The translations under genes and the position numbers were made by a program. From positions 532 to 11,162 of the forward strand of contig DNHM01000043.1 in NCBI GenBank assembly GCA_003485885.1: DNA of 10,631 nucleotides, given 5' to 3'. Numbering within the stretch: the first letter of the stretch is position 1; each line of letters begins with the position of its first letter. Positions 6,216 through 10,631 of the stretch are shown piece after piece. This DNA comes from Acidimicrobiaceae bacterium. GTDB taxonomy: Bacteria > Actinomycetota > Acidimicrobiia > Acidimicrobiales > UBA10347. The notes under the pieces are model-generated. The model did no database searches and was not told where the DNA came from. It saw only the letters and a list, made by a program, of their open reading frames with translations.

Positions 6216-7097
6216 ATGCAGGCAACCGCAGAATGGCTAGACACCGATTACTACGAAGTACTCGGCGTCCGTTCCGACGCAACCACCAAACAGATCAAAT
6301 CGGCTTACCGCAAGCTCGCTCGAACAGCCCACCCCGACGCCAATCCCGATGACCCAACCGCCGAACAGCGGTTCTCTGACATCGCCAAGGCGTACGAAGT
6401 ACTCAGCGATCCAGACCGACGTCCCGAGTACGACGAAGTGCGCTCACGGCCCCGAGGCAGCCACTTCGGCGAGCAGGGTTACCGTCCAGAGGGTTTTGGC
6501 CACCGCTCGACCTCGGCCCAAGACTTCGACATGGCCGATCTCTTCGACTTGTTCGGTGCCCAAGCACAACCTGGGCAACGACCAACAACGAACTGGCCAC
6601 TACGAGGGCGGGACCTCACCGCTTCGCTACGGCTCGACTTCGAAAGCGCCATCAACGGCTTGACGCAAAGCCTCGAGCTAGACGGGCGCAACGTCAAGAC
6701 TCGCATTCCCGCTGGCGTTCAGGACGGGCAAACGATCCGACTCGCAGGCAAAGGCGGTGCCGAAGCCAACGGAGGACCGTCGGGAGATCTCTTCATCGAG
6801 ATTGCGGTTGACAAACACCCCGTATTCGGACGCTCAGGCCGCAACCTCACGGTGACGGTCCCGATCTCCTACGCCGACGCCGCACTTGGTGGCGAAATGC
6901 GTGTTCCGACGCTGGACGGTGCATTCGTAACAATTAAGGTCCCCGCTGGCACCCAGGTTGGCAAGACATTTCGTGTGCCGGGCCGGGGTGTCCCCCATCC
7001 AACAAAACCCGGGAACCTATTGGCCTCAGTAACCATCACTGTTCCGACCTCGGTCACCGACGAGAATGCCGAACTGCTCCGGCAGTTGTCGGCTTAG
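6216..7097 (+). CDS. J-domain co-chaperone without zinc finger (CbpA/type II DnaJ)
   Basis: A J-domain protein stimulates DnaK ATP hydrolysis and delivers clients to it. The 293 residues begin with a J domain (DYYEVLGV at 11-18, the essential HPD at 39-41, helix III to about 65). A short linker with Gly and Phe follows (80-120), then two beta-barrel client-binding domains starting at GRDLTASLRLDFESAINGL (131-149). The four CxxCxGxG zinc repeats of type I DnaJ are absent: the first barrel passes straight into VKTRIPAGVQDGQTIRLAGK (160-179). The protein is therefore of the CbpA/type II kind and close to E. coli CbpA in length. It follows dnaK on the same strand after 125 bases containing two hairpins. 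I leave the symbol blank because dnaJ or cbpA naming depends on whether a zinc-finger DnaJ exists elsewhere in the genome. Confidence 0.93.
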   Translation: MQATAEWLDTDYYEVLGVRSDATTKQIKSAYRKLARTAHPDANPDDPTAEQRFSDIAKAYEVLSDPDRRPEYDEVRSRPRGSHFGEQGYRPEGFGHRSTSAQDFDMADLFDLFGAQAQPGQRPTTNWPLRGRDLTASLRLDFESAINGLTQSLELDGRNVKTRIPAGVQDGQTIRLAGKGGAEANGGPSGDLFIEIAVDKHPVFGRSGRNLTVTVPISYADAALGGEMRVPTLDGAFVTIKVPAGTQVGKTFRVPGRGVPHPTKPGNLLASVTITVPTSVTDENAELLRQLSA

Positions 7098-7152
7098 CAC
7101 CCCGAGCAACAGCCCTCGACTCCGTCGTGTCGACGCGCTGAAGCTGGGGTGC
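7097..7152 (+). terminator. Possible structured terminator after dnaJ
   Basis: GCACCCC(G)AGC at 7097-7107, starting on the last base of the dnaJ stop codon, can pair with GCTGGGGTGC at 7143-7152. This gives ten pairs with one bulged G. A small CGTCG-TGT-CGACG hairpin (7123-7135) is nested inside. There is no T tract. The long enclosed segment makes this weaker than the dnaK-dnaJ hairpins; it may close the dnaK-dnaJ transcript. Confidence 0.3.
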
Positions 7153-7179
7153 AACGATGGGCTGTAACGATTGGGGTGA

Positions 7180-7491
7180 ACCCTCGTCTCGAGAACCATC
7201 GCAACCGATGACAACACCAACCTGGCCTACACCGAGACCGACCTAGTCTCGCTTGGCAGGAAGCTTGCCACCCTCGAGCTGACCGAACCTGAACCAGCGG
7301 CGCTCGGCGACCTAATCAGCGACGACGAGGTTGCGGGCTTTGGGCGTTTCGCTATCGATCTCGTGGGTGGGATCCGGCTTGGTCTCCGAGCCACCTCAAC
7401 CGGACGCCTCGGTCTTCGCGACCAGGGCAGGCACGGCATTCAGGCGGCCACCGCCACGCCCGTCAACACGACCCAGCCTGGGCGCTTCTGA
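7180..7491 (+). pseudogene. Start-less small ORF, probably frameshifted gene remnant
   Basis: Between dnaJ and the next gene one frame stays open for 103 codons, from after a TGA at 7177-7179 to a TGA at 7489-7491. From about residue 15 it reads like a genuine acidic peptide: TETDLVSLGRKLATLELTEP, then AALGDLISDDEVAGFGRFAI, then a Gly/Arg-rich segment and a low-complexity tail rich in Thr, Ala and Gln. It has no ATG, GTG or TTG in the first 60 codons. An ATG at 7208 lies in the neighbouring frame and hits TAG at 7244-7246 after 12 codons. One base lost between 7211 and 7243 would explain the break. I do not recognise a family with confidence. The shape (L..L.LT..E..AL..L followed by DDEV.GF) resembles small actinobacterial peptides of unknown role. 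It could be a decaying gene, a sequencing error, or chance coding-like sequence. Confidence 0.4.
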
Positions 7492-7524
7492 CTCAGGCGT
7501 CGTAGAACCCACCTTCCCTTCCTC

Positions 7525-8346
7525 ATGACGCCACGGGTGCTTATGGCACCGCCTCGATTTCTCCCTGCAATCCGCAGTGAACGGTCGTGGGTCCCAGACT
7601 CCCCGACACTCGACCGGGGTCTTGCACTCAAGCAATGGCATCAGCTGCGAGCACTGGTAGAGGCCCTGGTTGGTCCTGTCGTCGGCGTCCCGGCCGAACC
7701 ATGGGCGCCAGCCATGACGTTCACTCGCGACCTCGCGGTGGTTGCGGACGACATCGTGATCCCTCTCATGCCTCACAGCATTCGTGGGCCATTCGAGGCG
7801 CCACTGACACACCGGTTTCTGGCTTCGCTGGGTCTCGAACTAACGACCACGGTCAAACCGTTGCGTTTCGATGGTGGGAATGTGCTCGCCGATTCTCACG
7901 GTCGACTCTTGGTGGGTGTCACGTCTGACGAACCAGCCACCGCATTCGTCGAAGCCGTGCGTTTTCTCGAAACCGCAACCGGACGGCCCGCGTACCGTGT
8001 CCCTCTCACCGGCGGCCGCTTCCCCCACATTGACATGGCAGTGTGTGACCTAGATGGACAGGCATGGCTTGTGTACCCCGATGCCTTGCCCGGCTTTGAC
8101 ATGACTGACCCTGCATGGAACGAGCTGTTCCTCGGCTTGCCTGTCATCACCGCAACCGCAAGCGACGGTGAGCAACTCGCTTGCAACCTGGTCGTGTCCG
8201 GCGACGCCGTCATCGGCCCACCCATCAGCCCCGAGCTGATCCGCCAACTCACCGAACAGAACATCCACTATCACCGCACCGATCTGAGCGAGCTGCGCAA
8301 GGCGGGTGGCGGCGCCCACAGTCTCACTCTTGAGCTCCCAGGCTGA
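7525..8346 (+). CDS. DDAH/amidinotransferase-like protein with Ser for the catalytic Cys
   Basis: This 273-residue protein resembles the guanidino-group-modifying superfamily (dimethylarginine dimethylaminohydrolase, arginine deiminase, amidinotransferase), a five-bladed fold that normally uses an active-site cysteine on arginine-like substrates. Supporting segments are RVLMAPPRF (4-12), TLDRGLALKQWHQLR (28-42), FTRDLAVV (66-73), RFDGGNVLAD (114-123), HIDMAVCDLDG (168-178) with the likely catalytic His168, ACNLVVSGDAVIGPP (219-233) and DLSELRKAGGGAHSLTLEL (253-271). In relatives the last motif carries the nucleophile as GGGxxCxTL. Here that residue is Ser266 (codon AGT at 8320-8322; TGT would be Cys). 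The protein may be inactive for classical hydrolase chemistry, or may bind rather than modify its substrate. The ATG at 7525 has no Shine-Dalgarno; the next ATG, 18 bases on, lacks one too. Family placement is by memory of motifs and the substrate is unknown. Confidence 0.7.
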   Translation: MTPRVLMAPPRFLPAIRSERSWVPDSPTLDRGLALKQWHQLRALVEALVGPVVGVPAEPWAPAMTFTRDLAVVADDIVIPLMPHSIRGPFEAPLTHRFLASLGLELTTTVKPLRFDGGNVLADSHGRLLVGVTSDEPATAFVEAVRFLETATGRPAYRVPLTGGRFPHIDMAVCDLDGQAWLVYPDALPGFDMTDPAWNELFLGLPVITATASDGEQLACNLVVSGDAVIGPPISPELIRQLTEQNIHYHRTDLSELRKAGGGAHSLTLELPG

Positions 8347-8390
8347 GTGGGCTGCACCGACAGCCTGCGATCGGCTAAACCGAGCGTGGT

Positions 8391-8879
8391 ATGAGCTTTC
8401 CTATAGACGTAACCGACGCCGAAGGTCACAAGGCACAAGCCGTAGCTGCCACCAACGCCACCTGGGACCTCCTCGATGGAAGTGAACTCGGCGCCGGCCA
8501 GGCCGATGACCTACTGCAGCGCTCCTATGCCGCGGCCTATCACTGGGCTCGAGCGGCCCGATCAACCCCAGTCAACCTGACACGGGCGTCATGGCTGGTC
8601 TCGCGTGCCCACGCCACACTCGGACACGGCGAGTTAGCGCTCCATCATGCTGAACGGGCAGCAGTGCATCTTCATGCTTCGGCCGACACAGCAGCCGATT
8701 TCGATCATGCGTATATCCACGAAGCGAGCGCTCGAGCATACGCTTGCCTCGGGCGCGATGGCGAAGCACGCGCTGAGCAGGTCAAGGCTGCAGCTGTGCC
8801 ACTGGCCGATGACCAGGATCGTGCCATTTTCGAAGCCGACCTGGCAGCAGAACCGTGGTTCGGTCTCCCTCCACGGTGA
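8391..8879 (+). CDS. Small helical TPR-like protein, function unknown
   Basis: This is a 162-residue, almost entirely helical, Ala-rich protein with no signal peptide, membrane segment or visible catalytic motif. It contains two repeat-like helix pairs: TRASWLVSRAHATLGHGELALHHAERAA (about 64-91) and AYIHEASARAYACLGRDGEARAEQVKAA (about 106-133). Both have the W/Y..(8)..LG...A spacing of tetratricopeptide repeats, which suggests a protein-protein interaction scaffold. The C-terminal AIFEADLAAEPWFGL resembles the ending of a small conserved actinobacterial family that I recognise by pattern but cannot name. It lies 44 bp after the DDAH-like gene on the same strand and is probably cotranscribed with it. 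Its ribosome site is weak (GAG at 8382-8384). It ends 31 bp before the convergent uvrC stop, and no hairpin is visible in between. Confidence 0.75.
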   Translation: MSFPIDVTDAEGHKAQAVAATNATWDLLDGSELGAGQADDLLQRSYAAAYHWARAARSTPVNLTRASWLVSRAHATLGHGELALHHAERAAVHLHASADTAADFDHAYIHEASARAYACLGRDGEARAEQVKAAAVPLADDQDRAIFEADLAAEPWFGLPPR

Positions 8880-8910
8880 ACCCGACGCCTCCCCACATCT
8901 GGATCAAGAA

Positions 8911-10631
8911 TTATTCGTCGACGTGCAGTTTGGCGTAGATGGATTCGGCGACAGGATCGGGGAGCCATCGCAGACTCTTGAGCTCGTCGAGCGACGCTGC
9001 TCGGATTGCCTTGACCGAACCGACTTCTCGCATCAGGCGCTTCTTGCGAGTTTCGCCCAGCCCTGGCACGTCGTCGAGCACCGATTTTCGCATTCGTTTG
9101 TCACGCAGCTGCCGGTGATAGGTGATCGCGAACCGGTGGCTCTCATCGCGGATGCGTTGCAACATGTACAACGCTTCGCTCTGGCGCGGCAGCAGAATTG
9201 ACGCGGGTCGGCCTGGAATGAAGACCTCTTCGAACTGCTTCGCTAGCGCTGCAACCGGGATCTCATCGGTCAGTCCAAGATCTTTCAACACCTTGACAGC
9301 AACACTGAGCTGGCCCTTGCCGCCGTCGACCAGCAGCAGCTGCGGCGGGTAGGCGAACTTGCCCCACTCTTCGGGAGGGCGGTCACGGTCGGCGACATAG
9401 TTGGTGAAACGCCGGCGCAAGACTTCTTCCATCGCTGCGAAATCGTCGTTGCCGGCAACGGTTTTGATCTTGAAACGGCGGTATTCGCTCTTCTTGGCTA
9501 GGCCGTCCTCGACAACCACCATGGAACCGACATAGTCAGAGCCCTGGATATGGCTCATGTCGTAACACTCGATGCGCAGCGGCGACAGTGGCAGATCCAG
9601 TAGTTCCTGAAGCTGATTGATTGCCTGGCTGCGGCTGTTGTGATCGCTCTGACGCTTCAGCCGGTGACGCTGGAACGACTCACGAGCGTTCTGTGTAACC
9701 GTCTCGGCAAGCTCTCGTTTGTCGCCCCGCTGCGGAATACCAATCGTGACCGCCGAACCACGCTGCTCGGTCAACCATTCCTCGTACAGCTCCTGACTGG
9801 TGGGTAGATCCGGAACCAGCACCTTCTTCGGATGACCCAGCGGATTGTCGTCGAAGTACAGCCGCTCCAAGACCCGAGCAATGAGTTCGGGACGGTCGAG
9901 TTCCTCGGCCTTATCCACGATGAAACCACGTCTGCCCAACACTCGACCCTTGCGGACAAAGAATACTTGCACCGCAGCTTCGAGTTCATCGTCGTACAGA
10001 CCGATGACGTCGAAGTCCTCGCTGCGAGTTCCAACCATCTGGTTCTTCTCATTGGCCTTCCGCACACTGATCAGCCGATCGCGGTGCCGGGCAGCAAGCT
10101 CAAACTCCAGTTCAGCGCTGGCCTTGGCCATGTCCGCTTCGAGTCGGGCAACGATTTCGTCGGTATCGCCCTCGAGGAACTTGATCAGTTCTGAGGTCAG
10201 CTCTCGGTAGTCAGCTTCGCTGATCGCATCGACGCACGGCCCCGAGCATTTCTCAATGTGGAAGTCGAGGCACGGTTTACCCAGCCGTGCATGACGATTG
10301 AACTTTCCCTCGGTGCACGTACGGATGGGAAAGGTACGAAGTAGAAGATCTAGCGTTTCCCGAATGGCGTACGCGTGGCCATAGGGACCGAAGTACCGAT
10401 TGCCCTTCTTCTTCTTTCCTCGGATCACCATGGCCCGGGGCCACTCATCGGCAAGTGTGATCGCAAGAAACGGGTAGCTCTTGTCGTCGCGATAACGCAC
10501 GTTGTACCGAGGCTGGTGCCGCTGGATGAGGGTGTACTCCAGCATGAGCGATTCGACTTCGGTGGCAACCTGGATCCACTCGACACTCTCAGCCTCGGCG
10601 ACCATCTGAGCGGTACGAACCTGGAGATTCC
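8911..10631 (-). CDS. uvrC: Excinuclease ABC subunit C, cut at its N-terminus by the window edge
   Basis: UvrC makes the two incisions of nucleotide excision repair after damage recognition by UvrA and UvrB. The frame stays open through the right edge: the ATG at 10605 is internal, and upstream codons continue as NLQVRTAQ, matching the end of the GIY-YIG domain. About 55-60 N-terminal residues lie outside. Visible parts, in order, are the end of the GIY-YIG region (RYNVRYRDDKSYPFL), a four-cysteine cluster (C-x14-C-x7-C-x3-C, at the place where E. coli UvrC has been reported to bind an iron-sulfur cluster), the UVR domain for UvrB contact (FLEGDTDEIVARLEADMAKA), and the RNase H-like endonuclease. 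The endonuclease has its expected triad in ECYDMSH, LLVDGGKGQL and RDESHRFAI. Paired helix-hairpin-helix motifs (VPGLGETRKKRLMREVGS) end the protein. All catalytic residues visible are intact. It converges on the TPR-like gene with a 31-bp gap. Confidence 0.97.
   Translation of the reverse strand, partial: NLQVRTAQMVAEAESVEWIQVATEVESLMLEYTLIQRHQPRYNVRYRDDKSYPFLAITLADEWPRAMVIRGKKKKGNRYFGPYGHAYAIRETLDLLLRTFPIRTCTEGKFNRHARLGKPCLDFHIEKCSGPCVDAISEADYRELTSELIKFLEGDTDEIVARLEADMAKASAELEFELAARHRDRLISVRKANEKNQMVGTRSEDFDVIGLYDDELEAAVQVFFVRKGRVLGRRGFIVDKAEELDRPELIARVLERLYFDDNPLGHPKKVLVPDLPTSQELYEEWLTEQRGSAVTIGIPQRGDKRELAETVTQNARESFQRHRLKRQSDHNSRSQAINQLQELLDLPLSPLRIECYDMSHIQGSDYVGSMVVVEDGLAKKSEYRRFKIKTVAGNDDFAAMEEVLRRRFTNYVADRDRPPEEWGKFAYPPQLLLVDGGKGQLSVAVKVLKDLGLTDEIPVAALAKQFEEVFIPGRPASILLPRQSEALYMLQRIRDESHRFAITYHRQLRDKRMRKSVLDDVPGLGETRKKRLMREVGSVKAIRAASLDELKSLRWLPDPVAESIYAKLHVDE

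Noticed and set aside
7146..7178. Imperfect direct repeats around GCAACGATGGG and GTAACGATTGGG
   Set aside because: Only two short degenerate copies, with no sign of a CRISPR, iteron array or duplication hallmark.
7227..7439. Minus-strand 70-codon open frame in the dnaJ-downstream gap
   Set aside because: Arg/Ser/Pro-rich sequence typical of an antisense shadow of GC-rich DNA. The plus-strand frame over the same bases looks far more protein-like.
7097..7524. grpE or hspR hidden after dnaJ
   Set aside because: No frame in this stretch shows a MerR-type helix-turn-helix or a GrpE coiled-coil and beta domain.
7396..7812. Minus-strand 138-codon open frame spanning the gap and the DDAH-like gene
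   Set aside because: It overlaps the recognisable DDAH-like coding region on the opposite strand and shows no motif.
10603..10605. ATG as the true start of uvrC
   Set aside because: The frame is open upstream to the window edge with family-like residues (NLQVRTAQ). Starting here would remove the whole GIY-YIG domain.

Overview
The window looks like an ordinary chromosomal segment of a free-living actinobacterium. GC content is moderately high (mid to high fifties by eye). The evidence is the actinobacterial remnant uvrC / rapZ / gap-pgk-tpiA, the Arg-type RapZ P-loop, and a dnaK promoter carrying both an HspR operator (HAIR) and a sigmaR/SigH-type promoter, a pairing known from Mycobacterium and Streptomyces. 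The short phosphoglycerate kinase with its GGGMCFTF segment reminds me of class Acidimicrobiia. That placement is from memory and only moderately secure. I see no insertion sequence, phage gene, tRNA, rRNA or CRISPR array.

Layout: (1) positions 1-4066, minus strand: a tight block read right to left, SAM-dependent methyltransferase, rapZ, gap, pgk, tpiA (cut by the left edge). Spacings are 39 bp, 30 bp, a 4-bp overlap and 3 bp, so it is probably one operon. It covers the middle of glycolysis (triose-phosphate interconversion, GAPDH, PGK). (2) 4067-4266: divergent control region with a 7-bp-arm palindrome, a near-perfect HAIR element and a GGGAAT-N18-GTT promoter facing dnaK. (3) 4267-7097, plus strand: dnaK and a zinc-finger-less dnaJ/cbpA-type co-chaperone, separated by two strong tandem hairpins and an unusually complete Shine-Dalgarno sequence. 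No grpE or hspR lies between or directly after them. (4) 7098-7524: a 427-bp stretch with no intact gene, holding a possible terminator and a start-less, probably frameshifted small ORF. (5) 7525-8879, plus strand: a guanidino-group-modifying (DDAH/amidinotransferase-like) protein whose expected nucleophilic cysteine is serine, then a small helical TPR-like protein of unknown function. (6) 8911-10631, minus strand: uvrC, cut by the right edge before its GIY-YIG domain.

In most actinobacteria the order is uvrC-rapZ-yvcK-whiA-gap-pgk-tpiA, all on one strand. Here uvrC and rapZ keep their relative orientation, but about 5.6 kb, including the chaperone genes on the opposite strand, sits between them. 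yvcK and whiA are absent from the rapZ-gap junction. No wholly new system is evident. The most interesting signals are the intact dual stress promoter, the dnaK-dnaJ hairpin pair, the Cys-to-Ser change in the DDAH-like protein, the broken small ORF and the missing yvcK-whiA pair.
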